Assembly (NCBI GenBank): GCA_029881805.1
Contig: JAOULW010000009.1
Span: 1-64,000, forward strand
Origin: Candidatus Bathyarchaeota archaeon
GTDB lineage: Archaea > Thermoproteota > Bathyarchaeia > Bathyarchaeales > Bathycorpusculaceae
DNA length: 64,000 nt
Direction of reading: 5' to 3'
The notes below the pieces were generated by a model. That model was not told the origin of the DNA. It saw nothing but the letters and a program-made list of their open reading frames with translations, and did no database searches. The position numbers and the translations under genes are program-made. The first letter of the stretch is position 1. The number at the start of each line of letters is the position of its first letter. This document shows positions 17,340 to 26,081 of the stretch, in pieces.

Positions 17340-20300
17340 TAACTTGGCACCTCTAGGAACTTTGCTGAAATGACATTTGAAACTCCGTTGCGTTCGTACA
17401 CTCCATAGACTTTCTGTGCTTTGTTCACCATCTCTGGCTTTAGTGTGATAACTGTGAACTGGGTTTTTTCCGACTCTTCCAAGAGAAGGTCGGCTAGTTT
17501 TGACACGTGAAAAGCGTCCAAATGGGCGTCTATCTCGTCTAGGACGTAGAATGATGCAGGTGTAAATTCCTTAAGAGCGAATATAAAAGCGACCGCCGCG
17601 ACTGAACGTTCTCCGCCGCTAGCTCCACTTACAACTATTGAAGGTTTATCAGGAAACTGAACAATCATATCGATACCACCAGAGAACGGTTCCTCGAGGT
17701 TTTCAATCTTCAATGTTGCATTTCCGCCTCCTGTGAGTTTTGAGAAGTAACTTTGCAAGTTTAGGTTGATTTTTTCGAAGGCTCCCATGAAGACCCTACG
17801 TTTTTTCTGTTCAATTTCGTCCATGAACTGTACTATAGCTTGTTTTTCTCTTTCAAGTTCGTTCAGCCTTAACGAGAGTTCTTTGTAGCGTGAAATCTGT
17901 TCAGCATAATGCGATAGGGCTAGTTGGTTCACTGCGCCTATTCTTTCGAGCTCAAACTGCATCATCTTCATTGAAGCTTCGGCTTCTTCAACCTGTTTTG
18001 TCGACACGTCTAATGGTTGCTCATAGCCAAACTGTCGAAGCTGGTTTTTATGTTGTTCAAACTGTAGCATGGATGTTTGAATATTCAGCTGAAGCTGATT
18101 CAGCAAACGATCAGTTTGTTCATATTCCGAGTCGATGGTGCGAAGCTCCTTGTCTATGTCATCTATTTGAGAAGTGAATTTCTTAGCTTCCTCTCTTGCC
18201 GACAAAACAGTTTTAGAAAGTTCAACGCGGCTTTTTTCCAGTTCTGCGAGCGCTTGTTTCAATGACCCTCGCTCTTGCAACGCGATTTCTACGTCCTTCT
18301 CAACTCTTCTCAGTTGCTGTTCAACCTTTGCAAGCTGGATTTTCGCGTTTTTATATCCAACCCTCAAGACGTTATCAAATTGGGATTGAAGCGTCGATAT
18401 TTCTGTTTGAATTGTGCCGAGCTTTTGTCTTGAAGTTATTATTTCCTCCGCAAGTTTCTCCCTTTTGACCTCCATTTCTTGTATGTTCGAAGGATCCGTA
18501 TTACGCCTCAGTGTTGCTAGCTCATTCTGGAGTTTCCGCATTTTCCTCTGAATGGAGCTTCTCTCGGCTTTGTGCAGCCACATCTGTGTTTTCTCGTTTT
18601 CAACTTCCTTTTCAAACCGTACGATGTTATAGTTGAGTCTTTTGACATTAGATTTCGTCCTTCTAACACTTCGTTTAACTCGGACTATTTCCCTGTCAAG
18701 TGTTGTTATAGACTCTGACAAGCGAGCGATTTCAACGCGCGTTTTATCAATGTCATCCTCAAAGGAGACCATGTCGCTGCCTCTTCTTGAGAGATGCTTT
18801 TGGAGGGCGTTGACGGCTTCGTCTAAGCTTTTGATGGCTGCTTCGCTTGGTATGATTGTGGAAAAATCTATTGGAGCCCTGTAGTAACCGCTTTCAAAGG
18901 CGCAGCCTGCCTCATAAAGGTCTCCATTGACTGTGACTGCGCGATAGCCTTCACCAGAAAGCGCAAAAGCAGTTTTGTCGTCAGAGACAATTAACGTGTC
19001 GCCGAAAACGAAGTGGACAGCCGGCTCGTAATGCCTGTCATATTTTAGGAAGAAAGAGGCTGCGCCGCTTATGCCTTCCTTTTTAGGAATTTTTAACGTT
19101 TGAGTATTTAATGTTCCCTGAAGCAGAATTATCTTTATTCTCCCTAATTTCATTCTCCTCAATGTTTCTGTGCATGTGAAGGCCGCGTCAAAATCTTTTA
19201 CGACTATCGCATCCAGCCATCCTGTCGACGCCGCCTCTATTGCATGTAAATAGTTTTTGTCAATTTTAACTAGATTGCGTAATCGACCATGAACGCCTGG
19301 AATGACGCCTAACTCCCCCAGTTCTTCTATGCTTCTTAGGGCTTTCTCTTCTGCAGCCACGGTTTCTGCAAGTTCTCTTTGAGTAACAAACTCTATGACT
19401 GCCTCGCGGGCCGAATCAGCTATTTTCCCGGCCTCAGCGATTTCTCTTTCGGTAGCTTCTTTTTGTGCGATTCTCCGCTCAAGCATCCGCTCCAGATTTC
19501 TGAGCTGAGTTTTCTGTTCCTTCTGCACCTTTTCAAGCTCACCCCATGATTTTTCAAGCTCACTGAGTGTTACGGCGAATCTTTCCCTGCGTTCATTTAA
19601 ATCCTTAATTCTCCTTGCACGAAGTCTGATGGCCGTGTGACCTTTTACTTGCTCAGACCTCAGGTACGTAAGTCTCTTGTAATCGTCGTCAAGCTTCAGC
19701 TCGATTTCTCGGATTTTCTTGCTGTTTTCTCCAAGATTTTCCCAAAGTTGAGCCGCTTCTTGTGCTAGGGCATCATGTTCAGTCTGTTTTGCGGTTATCT
19801 GATTAGAGGTTGATTCATGCTTATGTCTTAGCCGCTTAATTTTTTGGCGGTTTTCGCGAATTTCCTTGCGAATAGATTCATACTGTTGACGGTTATTTTC
19901 TCCAATTCGCCTTAAACCTTCAAGACTCGTTTTTCCCGAATTTATTCTAGTTGTTAATTCGGTTAATTTTGATCTCAGCTCGCCTATTCTTATCTGAACC
20001 TTTAATACTTGAGAGCCGCCTTCTTCAACTATTTCTGAGCTCAGTCTTCGCCATTCACCTTCAATACCTCTTCTCTTTGACCTATGCTTCTCGCGTATCT
20101 GCCTTAATTTTTCAAATGTGTTCCGAACCTTATCCGCTTGAGATTTGTTTTGCTCTATTTTCTTTTGTATCTGCATCATCTCGTGCGAGATTTTGACTGT
20201 CTCAAAGTTCTTTATCTCACCTTGGATGAAGTTGGATCTCAAGAGTTCGTTGCGTTCTCTTTCTAGGTCGTCTACTCTTCTTTGTACTTCGTCTATTCTG

Positions 20301-20890
20301 CCCATAGCCGTGCGTATTGAAACGTCAGCTACTCTCAGCTTTTCCTCTGCCTCCGATTTCTCAGCATTGTATTGGGCTATCCCAACTAGATCCTCGATAA
20401 TTTTCCTGCGTTCCATTGGAGAAACTTCTGTTAGGCGGGTTATTGTGCCCTGTAAAATTATGTTCTGGCTGGTGGAGCTCACTCCAGCCATAGAAAGAAT
20501 TTCCAAAATGTGTGTTCTCGAGATTCTTCTTCCATTTAGCCTGTATACGCTTTGGCCGTTTCTATAAACCTCCCGGGAGACTGTAACAGTGGTTGTGTCA
20601 ACTGGCAAGCGTCCATCTGTGTTGTCAAATTGAAGTATTACTTTCGCCACTTTTGCCCTTTCCAATCCTGCCTTTTCAGAGCCATGAAAAATCAGTTTAG
20701 CCGCACTTTCCGCGCGGAGCCTTCTGGTGCTTAATTCACCTAAGGAGAATAAGGCTGCGTCAACAATGTTCGTTTTCCCGCTTCCGTTTGGACCTGTTAT
20801 TGCAGTGAAGCCCTTATCTAGGACTACTTTAACGGTTTGCGGTCCGAAAGATTTGAAGCCCTTGAGCTCAACTTTTTTAATGTAGGGCAT
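17339..20890 (-). CDS. smc: Chromosome segregation ATPase SMC
   Basis: A full-length SMC of 1,183 residues. The Walker A GPNGSGKTN is at about 32-40. Long coiled coils flank a hinge around 500-680 (ELGVIPGVHGRLRNLV and following). The ABC signature SGASGGERSVAAVA lies near 1,090 and the Walker B FYVLDEIDAHLD near 1,115. It forms ring-shaped dimers that compact and segregate DNA with ScpA and ScpB encoded just downstream. It starts at ATG 20890 and is preceded by a TATA box and an inverted repeat. Confidence 0.97.
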   Translation of the reverse strand: MPYIKKVELKGFKSFGPQTVKVVLDKGFTAITGPNGSGKTNIVDAALFSLGELSTRRLRAESAAKLIFHGSEKAGLERAKVAKVILQFDNTDGRLPVDTTTVTVSREVYRNGQSVYRLNGRRISRTHILEILSMAGVSSTSQNIILQGTITRLTEVSPMERRKIIEDLVGIAQYNAEKSEAEEKLRVADVSIRTAMGRIDEVQRRVDDLERERNELLRSNFIQGEIKNFETVKISHEMMQIQKKIEQNKSQADKVRNTFEKLRQIREKHRSKRRGIEGEWRRLSSEIVEEGGSQVLKVQIRIGELRSKLTELTTRINSGKTSLEGLRRIGENNRQQYESIRKEIRENRQKIKRLRHKHESTSNQITAKQTEHDALAQEAAQLWENLGENSKKIREIELKLDDDYKRLTYLRSEQVKGHTAIRLRARRIKDLNERRERFAVTLSELEKSWGELEKVQKEQKTQLRNLERMLERRIAQKEATEREIAEAGKIADSAREAVIEFVTQRELAETVAAEEKALRSIEELGELGVIPGVHGRLRNLVKIDKNYLHAIEAASTGWLDAIVVKDFDAAFTCTETLRRMKLGRIKIILLQGTLNTQTLKIPKKEGISGAASFFLKYDRHYEPAVHFVFGDTLIVSDDKTAFALSGEGYRAVTVNGDLYEAGCAFESGYYRAPIDFSTIIPSEAAIKSLDEAVNALQKHLSRRGSDMVSFEDDIDKTRVEIARLSESITTLDREIVRVKRSVRRTKSNVKRLNYNIVRFEKEVENEKTQMWLHKAERSSIQRKMRKLQNELATLRRNTDPSNIQEMEVKREKLAEEIITSRQKLGTIQTEISTLQSQFDNVLRVGYKNAKIQLAKVEQQLRRVEKDVEIALQERGSLKQALAELEKSRVELSKTVLSAREEAKKFTSQIDDIDKELRTIDSEYEQTDRLLNQLQLNIQTSMLQFEQHKNQLRQFGYEQPLDVSTKQVEEAEASMKMMQFELERIGAVNQLALSHYAEQISRYKELSLRLNELEREKQAIVQFMDEIEQKKRRVFMGAFEKINLNLQSYFSKLTGGGNATLKIENLEEPFSGGIDMIVQFPDKPSIVVSGASGGERSVAAVAFIFALKEFTPASFYVLDEIDAHLDAFHVSKLADLLLEESEKTQFTVITLKPEMVNKAQKVYGVYERNGVSNVISAKFLEVPS

Positions 20891-20931
20891 TCAGTATGCG
20901 TCCTCTCATTCTGGAAACATAGGCTATGCTG

Positions 20932-20949
20932 TTACAGACAATTCTGTAA
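20932..20949. promoter_or_regulatory. Inverted repeat at the presumed smc transcription start
   Basis: TTACAG and CTGTAA are separated by six bases (ACAATT). The repeat lies just downstream of the smc TATA box, where transcription should begin, so a repressor bound here could block initiation. No regulator is known. Confidence 0.35.
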
Positions 20950-20956
20950 GATTTCT

Positions 20957-20965
20957 CTATAAAAA
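20957..20965 (-). promoter_or_regulatory. TATA box of smc-scpA-scpB
   Basis: On the minus strand this reads TTTTTATAG, about 70 bases before the smc start. Transcription would begin near 20935. Confidence 0.5.
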
Positions 20966-21007
20966 TTATTGCATCGTCAAGTTTTAACGATTATGTACTT
21001 TTTAACG

Positions 21008-21526
21008 CTATTTTCTTGTTTCCGCCTCATACTTTGTAGCCATTTTCCTGACAAATTCTTTGATGCGCTCGTCTTCGCCGTAGACAAGCAAATAACCATC
21101 ATTTTGGACCTTGCAAGAAAGTTTTGATTTTTTAGCCAACGCTTTTAGCTTCTCAGGAGGCAACTCTGTTGAAGGTTTAACGCGAATCCACTTGTGTTCG
21201 CGCGGAATCCCAGGAACAAATCGTCTCTCTTCTTTCTCTTCGTCAAAGGGTTTTCTGCTTGCTTCGTCTAGTCTTTTAAGCCATTTATCAACATATTCGG
21301 TTCCGAGCTTTTTCTGCCCTTCAGAAATAAGGTAAGATTCCACACTTCCTAGGTGTTCCTCAATCTTCTGGATAGTTTCTCCACGACTTGTGTCTGCCTT
21401 TAATATGGTAATCATTGTTTTGGCGGACTTCAAATTGTTCATGACTTCTGCTGGAATGGTTATTCCTCTCCTTCGAAAATCAGCAATCATTTCTTCCAGA
21501 GTTTTCCAAACAGCTGAATATCTCAT
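21008..21526 (-). CDS. Uncharacterised archaeal protein, DUF2096-like
   Basis: This 172-residue protein has an N-terminal helical region (WKTLEEMIADFRRRGITIPA, then NNLKSAKTMITILKAD) and a charged C-terminal half. It resembles the archaeal DUF2096 family by recall of the W-x-x-L-E-E and L-x-S-A-K-T patterns; this is not a database match. No enzyme motif, signal peptide or membrane segment is visible. ATG 21526 is preferred over the in-frame TTG at 21547 because GGGGAG precedes it at normal spacing. Its own promoter suggests independent expression from smc. Confidence 0.6.
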   Translation of the reverse strand: MRYSAVWKTLEEMIADFRRRGITIPAEVMNNLKSAKTMITILKADTSRGETIQKIEEHLGSVESYLISEGQKKLGTEYVDKWLKRLDEASRKPFDEEKEERRFVPGIPREHKWIRVKPSTELPPEKLKALAKKSKLSCKVQNDGYLLVYGEDERIKEFVRKMATKYEAETRK

Positions 21527-21567
21527 ACTAATGTCTCCCCATTCCAAAATTGTCTAGGCAGTCGGCA

Positions 21568-21591
21568 TTATAAAGAGGTTGCCTCCGGCAA
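21568..21591 (-). promoter_or_regulatory. TATA box and adjacent inverted repeat for the DUF2096-like gene
   Basis: The TATA box (CTTTATAA on the minus strand, 21568-21575) is about 45 bases before the start codon. Immediately upstream is TTGCC-TCC-GGCAA (21579-21591), a short inverted repeat overlapping the position of the TFB recognition element. It could be a regulator site. Confidence 0.4.
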
Positions 21592-21621
21592 TGAGAAATG
21601 ATTTTCTTGATGAACGAGCAA

Positions 21622-22020
21622 TTATTTGCGCTTTAACGAATCGGTAGTCGTGCACAGCTCGCACTTGCTGAAATCAATCGCTGGGTCAAAGACTCTATGC
21701 ATCTGACAGAGCAATCCTTTTGCTCGCACAGTTCTGCAGATTTGACAGAACATTGAGATGAAGTCTTTATGTGATATTGCGCCTTTCGCCACAGAAGCCG
21801 CTAGGTTTTCTATTAGCTTAATGATGTCGGGGTCTTTTTCCAAGTCAATCGCATTTCCACGGATTTTTCGATAGTAAAGGCTTATGGCGGGTTGGCTTAC
21901 TCCGAGAAGTTTCGCGGCTTCCGTTTGTTTTAGATTATATTTGGTAGTGAGCTCTTTTGCCATAATGGCGCGTACTGGGGGTAGTAAGCACTTTACTGCA
22001 ACTTCACAAGGGACTAGCAT
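21622..22020 (-). CDS. HTH transcriptional regulator with C-terminal cysteine cluster
   Basis: The protein (about 132 residues from ATG 22020; ATG 22035 is an alternative) starts MLVPCEVAVKCLLPPVRAIM. It has a helix-turn-helix at about residues 35-60 (LKQTEAAKLLGVSQPAISLY). The C-terminal region holds FCQICRTVRAKGLLC and then CELC, so five cysteines could bind a metal or an Fe-S cluster. It resembles a predicted archaeal regulator family (COG2522-like), by recall. It is divergent from the flavodiiron gene across a 16-bp palindrome, so control of that gene and of itself in response to oxygen, NO or metal is a reasonable inference. Confidence 0.75.
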   Translation of the reverse strand: MLVPCEVAVKCLLPPVRAIMAKELTTKYNLKQTEAAKLLGVSQPAISLYYRKIRGNAIDLEKDPDIIKLIENLAASVAKGAISHKDFISMFCQICRTVRAKGLLCQMHRVFDPAIDFSKCELCTTTDSLKRK

Positions 22021-22053
22021 TGATGTACCTTCCATCGTATATTGTGCAGTAAA

Positions 22054-22082
22054 CATAAATATACTTTATTACAATTGTAATA
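22054..22082. promoter_or_regulatory. Divergent promoter with 16-bp palindromic operator
   Basis: CATAAATATAC (22054-22064) can serve as TATA box for the flavodiiron gene, and its reverse complement can do so for the regulator. Directly beside it, TATTACAATTGTAATA (22067-22082) is a perfect palindrome lying between the plus-strand TATA box and its expected start site. The placement fits a repressor operator for the adjacent HTH protein. Confidence 0.55.
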
Positions 22083-22100
22083 TTAAATTTGGTGTCGCGA

Positions 22101-23288
22101 ATGAGTTGGCGAAACATAGCACAAATCTCAGAAGACGTGTACTGGGTAGGCATTAGAGACTGGAACCGCAGACTATTCGACGCTTTGATACCCCTTCCAA
22201 AAGGAACGACTTACAATGCATACCTAATAATCGGCGAAAACAAAAAGGCGCTAGTTGACACTGTAAACCCAGGCTTTGAGAAAGAGGTAGAAGAGAAAAT
22301 ATGTCAGATTGCTGATCACAGCGAAATCGATTATGTAATCATGAATCATGCTGAACCTGATCATGCTGGCACCATTCCGTAAATAATGTCAAAAAACAAC
22401 ACAGCCAGTCTAATAGCGACAAGTAGAGGCGCAAAGATGGCACAGACATATTACATGGTACCAGCAGAGCGAATACAAATTGCTAATGACCAGGAAACCA
22501 TCAGTCTCGGGGGCAAAACACTGCGTTTTGTTGAAGCGCCCATGCTTCACTGGCCAGAGACGATGTTCACTTACCTTCAAGAGAACAGAACCCTGTTTCC
22601 ATGTGACTTCTTCGGCTCGCACGTGGCTAAAGGATTATATGATGACGAAGTTGAGGATTTACTTGTTCACGCCCAAAGATACTGGGGCGAGATCATGATG
22701 CCTTTTAGAACAATGGCTCAAAAGGCGCTCGAAAAAATAAAAAAGCTGGAAATTGACATCATAGCCCCAAGCCACGGACCAATACATAGAAACACTGAAC
22801 GCATCTTGGAAGCCTATGAAAAGTGGGCAAAAGGAGAAACTAAACAAAAGGCCACAATAGTCTACGCGACGATGTGGAACAATACAGAAAAAATGATTCA
22901 CCCAATTGCCGAAACGTTAGCGTCTGAAGGCATAGAAACCGCATTGTACAATTTAGCTTTTGCTGACATAGGCGACTTGACAAAAGACCTAGTGGATTCA
23001 AGAGCCATAGTTTTAGGCGCACCCACAGTCCTAGGTGGTGCGCATCCATTAGCCGTCTATGCTACGTATCTCGTGAAAGCTTTACGTCCACCACTAAAAT
23101 TCGGAGTAGTTCTCAGCTCATACGGATGGGGCGGAGGCGCCCTAAAACATGTTCAAGAAATACTGGGGTCATCAAAAATCGAAGTTGTTGGAGCAATGGA
23201 AATAAATGGTCCGCCAACAGAGGGTAATATCAAACAAATAGTAGAGTTTGGCAAGATGCTTGCAAGAAAGATTAAGGAGCAAGTGTGA
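22101..23288 (+). pseudogene. Flavodiiron protein (FprA-type) with in-frame TAA
   Basis: The reading frame encodes a metallo-beta-lactamase diiron domain followed by a flavodoxin domain, the layout of oxygen- or NO-reducing flavodiiron proteins. Diiron ligands are visible: NHAEPDH (H83, E85, D87, H88), then MLHWPETMFTY, FPCDFFGSH and APSHGPIHR. The flavodoxin FMN loop is YATMWNNTEKM. Codon 94 (22380-22382) is TAA, and the same frame resumes at once with ATA ATG. The full frame is 396 codons, normal for the family. The stop sits where relatives usually have a Glu (LPEIL-like). It may be a nonsense mutation, an assembly error or readthrough. The gene is divergent from a cysteine-rich regulator. 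Confidence 0.85.
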
Positions 23289-23526
23289 GAGACACATGAA
23301 TGAATACCCAAAGAAAAGAAGTGATTAGTCCATTGGGCGAGACTTTTCTTCCCGCATTATTGGTTGATAATAAAACAAAGCGAAAAGTCGAGTATATTCG
23401 GAAAGTGGCTTAGGCTTTTCCAGTTTCCATACTCGGGATGACTAGTCAGATTTGATTCAGCGAAAGGAGATTTCTCCTGCCTTGTTTCCTCTTTTTCTTG
23501 AGTACTACTTTGTTTCTGAAAAGATG

Positions 23527-24039
23527 TTATTGGCTACTGATACGGTTCTCGATTGCGCTTGCAATCGTACCTGCTGTAAGCAAAATAGGTTTGAACCCCA
23601 AACTCTCCCAGAATCCTTCACCTTCGGTGTTTCCCAGCACGTATCTCACATAGATATGCTCCGCTTTCTTCGCTGAAAAAAATCTGCACGCCTCTCTAAC
23701 TAGTCTGCTTCCAATACCCCGTCTTCTGTAGTTCTCATGTACATAAATTGACGACAGGCTTCCAATAATTCTAGGTATATAGTCTGTTCTAGAACTAACT
23801 GTTGCTAGCAAGAAGCCCGCGATCTTGGCTCTAACTTCTGCTACAAGAACAAGGCTGTTCTCTTCCGCAAGTCGTTCAGTATACTGTTGCTTCAGCAATC
23901 GTTTTCTTTCCTTGGTGTATTTCCATATTGAAGAATTGCTATTTTCGAGATGTTCCTGCAAGGACAGGTGCATCTTGGCGATTTCAGCCAGTTCAGTGGC
24001 TTCTGCCTTCCTGATTATCACACTTTCCACGTACGGCAC
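23527..24039 (-). CDS. GNAT-family N-acetyltransferase
   Basis: A 170-residue protein with the acetyl-CoA-binding loop YRRRGIGSRLVREAC (about residues 108-122), preceded by the strand SLSSIYVHENY and followed by YVRYVLGNTEGEGFWESLGF, the GNAT motif B. The acetyl acceptor cannot be told from sequence. It begins at a GTG. It is isolated, between the flavodiiron gene and an integrase remnant. Confidence 0.85.
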   Translation of the reverse strand: MPYVESVIIRKAEATELAEIAKMHLSLQEHLENSNSSIWKYTKERKRLLKQQYTERLAEENSLVLVAEVRAKIAGFLLATVSSRTDYIPRIIGSLSSIYVHENYRRRGIGSRLVREACRFFSAKKAEHIYVRYVLGNTEGEGFWESLGFKPILLTAGTIASAIENRISSQ

Positions 24040-24107
24040 AACACACTCTGTTACATACTCAATCTTTGTGTGCGATCAATATCATATTACTATCGTTGGT
24101 TGGCGAG

Positions 24108-24165
24108 TAGAATTTGAACCCGTTCTCAGATGGTGATATCTCCCGCAAACCCCTCTTTTTCTGTT
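24108..24165 (-). other. tRNA T-arm-like sequence next to the integrase remnant
   Basis: Read on the minus strand, GGGTTCAAATTC (24110-24121) resembles a tRNA T-arm and is followed by CTCGCCAACCA, like an acceptor end. The stem does not pair properly and no complete tRNA can be folded. The adjoining stretch 24131-24163 is similar (about 25 of 30 bases) to 62088-62120. Archaeal integrases commonly use tRNA 3' ends as attachment sites, so this may be an attachment-site remnant. Confidence 0.35.
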
Positions 24166-24288
24166 GTGCATGTATGTGCATGCTACTAGTGGTTTTGTTC
24201 GTCCCTCAGAGTAGTAGCCATATCCCTAGGGCAATTTCATACAGTATCATTGGGATGAAACCGATTGTAGAGACGAATGAGAGGTTAG

Positions 24289-24522
24289 GGTGCGCGCCCG
24301 CATATTCTCCACGTGATGCAAATACTTGGACACAGAAACATCCGCAACACTCTCATATACATCACCGTAGAAAAAGGACTTTTTCAAGAAACAACCGACG
24401 ACCAATACCATGTAAAAGTCGCCAAAAACACCGAAGAATCCATCAAACTCATAGAAGTAGGCTTCGAATACGTTACCGGCGAATACAACGACGGAGGCAA
24501 AATCTTCCGAAAGCGCAAATAG
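24289..24522 (+). pseudogene. C-terminal fragment of a tyrosine recombinase (integrase)
   Basis: The open frame after a TAG at 24286 encodes about 77 residues: HILHVMQILGHRNIRNTLIY, then DDQYHVKVAKNTEESIKLIE and a basic end KIFRKRK. The LGH motif and the Tyr in NTLIY match the catalytic His box and nucleophile region of archaeal integrases. The N-terminal two-thirds, including the first Arg of the active site, are absent, so this is a remnant. A T-arm-like sequence lies about 130 bases upstream. Confidence 0.7.
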
Positions 24523-24621
24523 TAGACTTAAACTAAAAGCAGGAATTAATAGGAAAAGGTTTTTAGTTTAGTTATCATATGAAAGTCTGCAAATAGTTAA
24601 TTAACACTGTGAGGATGAAAA

Positions 24622-25350
24622 ATGTCTATGTTTGCAGCACCAGGAGCATATGACCGTGCCATAACCGTTTTTTCACCAGACGGCCGGCTGTTTCAAGTCG
24701 AGTACGCTATGGAACTGGTTAATCGTGGAGCAACGATTTTGGGATTACGTTGCTCAGAAGGAGTGATTTTGGGAGCAGAGGAGAACGCTGAGCCTCTTGA
24801 AGAAGCAGAATATTCATGGAAAATTTTCAAAGTTGATGAGCATGTTGGCGCAGCTATAGTAGGTTTAAGCTCAGATGCGCGCATCCTTATAGATCAAGCG
24901 AGGATACATGCTCAAAGTAACAGATTAACCTATGATGAGCCGATAGACACGGAAATCGTTACAAAAAGGATATGCGATATAAAGCAGCTCTACACGCAAC
25001 ATGCTGGCGTAAGACCTTTTGGAGTGTCAATAATTTTTGGCGGAGTAGATAAGACAGGAGGCCGCATTTTCTACACGCATCCCAGCGGAACCTACAGGGG
25101 CTATAAGGCGACTGCCGTCGGTGCAGGGAGAGAAACGGTACTTGGAATATTGAAAGAGGAATATCGGGAAGAAATAGGACTTGAAGAGGCCACGAAACTC
25201 GCAGTAAAATGTTTGGTGAAGGCCTTAGAAGCAAGACAATTGCCGCCTCGAATAAAAATAGTAGTTATTCCTTCTGAAACCAAAAAGATGGAAATGTTAA
25301 GCGACGACAAAGTTGAAGGTTATATGAAAGAGCTAGGCTTGGGCAAGTGA
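24622..25350 (+). CDS. psmA: Proteasome subunit alpha
   Basis: The 242-residue protein starts AAPGAYDRAITVFSPDGRLF and continues QVEYAMELVNRGATILGLRC, the alpha-subunit signature that closes the 20S gate. It lacks the propeptide and catalytic Thr of beta subunits. The outer rings admit unfolded proteins with the PAN ATPase. GAGGATGA precedes the ATG. It starts the block psmA-SBDS-rrp4-rrp41-rrp42-rpl37ae, which links protein and RNA turnover. Confidence 0.96.
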   Translation: MSMFAAPGAYDRAITVFSPDGRLFQVEYAMELVNRGATILGLRCSEGVILGAEENAEPLEEAEYSWKIFKVDEHVGAAIVGLSSDARILIDQARIHAQSNRLTYDEPIDTEIVTKRICDIKQLYTQHAGVRPFGVSIIFGGVDKTGGRIFYTHPSGTYRGYKATAVGAGRETVLGILKEEYREEIGLEEATKLAVKCLVKALEARQLPPRIKIVVIPSETKKMEMLSDDKVEGYMKELGLGK

Positions 25351-25357
25351 AATTCTG

Positions 25358-26047
25358 ATGAGTGAGAAATTCACCGTTGCGCGCATGACAAAGGACAATG
25401 AGCACTTCGAAGTCCTTGTAAAACCACAAGAAGCATTAGACTACCGCATGGGAAAAATTGCATCGATAACCGAGGTTCTAGTTACCGAGACCATATTTTC
25501 AGATGCAAACAAAGGCACGAGAGTCGCAGAAGAAAGCTTACGCAAAGCTTTTGGAACAACCGATTCCCTGAAAGTGGCTGAAACATTACTGAAAAAAGGA
25601 GTGTTACAGCTGACAACAGAGCAACGAAGAAAGATGATTGATGACAAACGAAAACAAATAGTAGACTTCATATCAAGACAATGCGTCGACCCAAAAACAA
25701 ACCTTCCTCATCCGCCTCTCCGCATAGAGAACGCCATGGAAAAAGTACACTATGCGATAGACCCCTTCAAGTCGATAGAAGAAGAAGCAAGAGAAATACT
25801 GAAGTTACTAAGACCGATATTGCCACTAAAAATGGAGCAAATATCCGTGGGCGTCCACATACCCGCACAGTACTCAGCAAAAGCATATGGAACAATCAAA
25901 GCTTTTGGAACAATGAAAAGAGAAGAATGGCGTTCAGATGGGTCATGGTACGGGGTCTTAGAAATGCCCGCAGGTCTATACGCTCCCTTCCTAGAAAAAC
26001 TCGGAGACATAACAAAAGGAAGCGGAGAAGCAAAAAAGATTTCCTGA
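25358..26047 (+). CDS. sdo1: SBDS/Sdo1 ribosome maturation protein
   Basis: A 229-residue SBDS orthologue with three domains: FEVLVKPQEALDYRMGK and FSDANKGTRVAEESLRKAFG in the N-terminal domain, RRKMIDDKRKQIVDFISRQC in the helical middle, and GVHIPAQYSAKAYGTIKAFG in the ferredoxin-like C-terminal domain. In eukaryotes it helps release eIF6 from the large subunit; the archaeal role is presumably related. It lies seven bases after psmA and precedes the exosome genes. Confidence 0.95.
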   Translation: MSEKFTVARMTKDNEHFEVLVKPQEALDYRMGKIASITEVLVTETIFSDANKGTRVAEESLRKAFGTTDSLKVAETLLKKGVLQLTTEQRRKMIDDKRKQIVDFISRQCVDPKTNLPHPPLRIENAMEKVHYAIDPFKSIEEEAREILKLLRPILPLKMEQISVGVHIPAQYSAKAYGTIKAFGTMKREEWRSDGSWYGVLEMPAGLYAPFLEKLGDITKGSGEAKKIS

Positions 26048-26081
26048 TAAAACGTTCATCATGGATGGTTAGGTGTAAAAC

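Noticed and set aside
22380-22382. Selenocysteine or pyrrolysine recoding of the flavodiiron stop
   Set aside because: The codon is TAA. Selenocysteine uses TGA and pyrrolysine TAG, so neither explains it.
23300-23413. 37-codon frame after the flavodiiron gene
   Set aside because: An ATG start and hydrophilic product, but no recognisable family, no ribosome-binding site and a length within chance expectation.
24114-24536. 140-codon plus-strand frame over the integrase remnant
   Set aside because: The integrase sequence is in another frame; this one is rich in His/Arg and has no domain.
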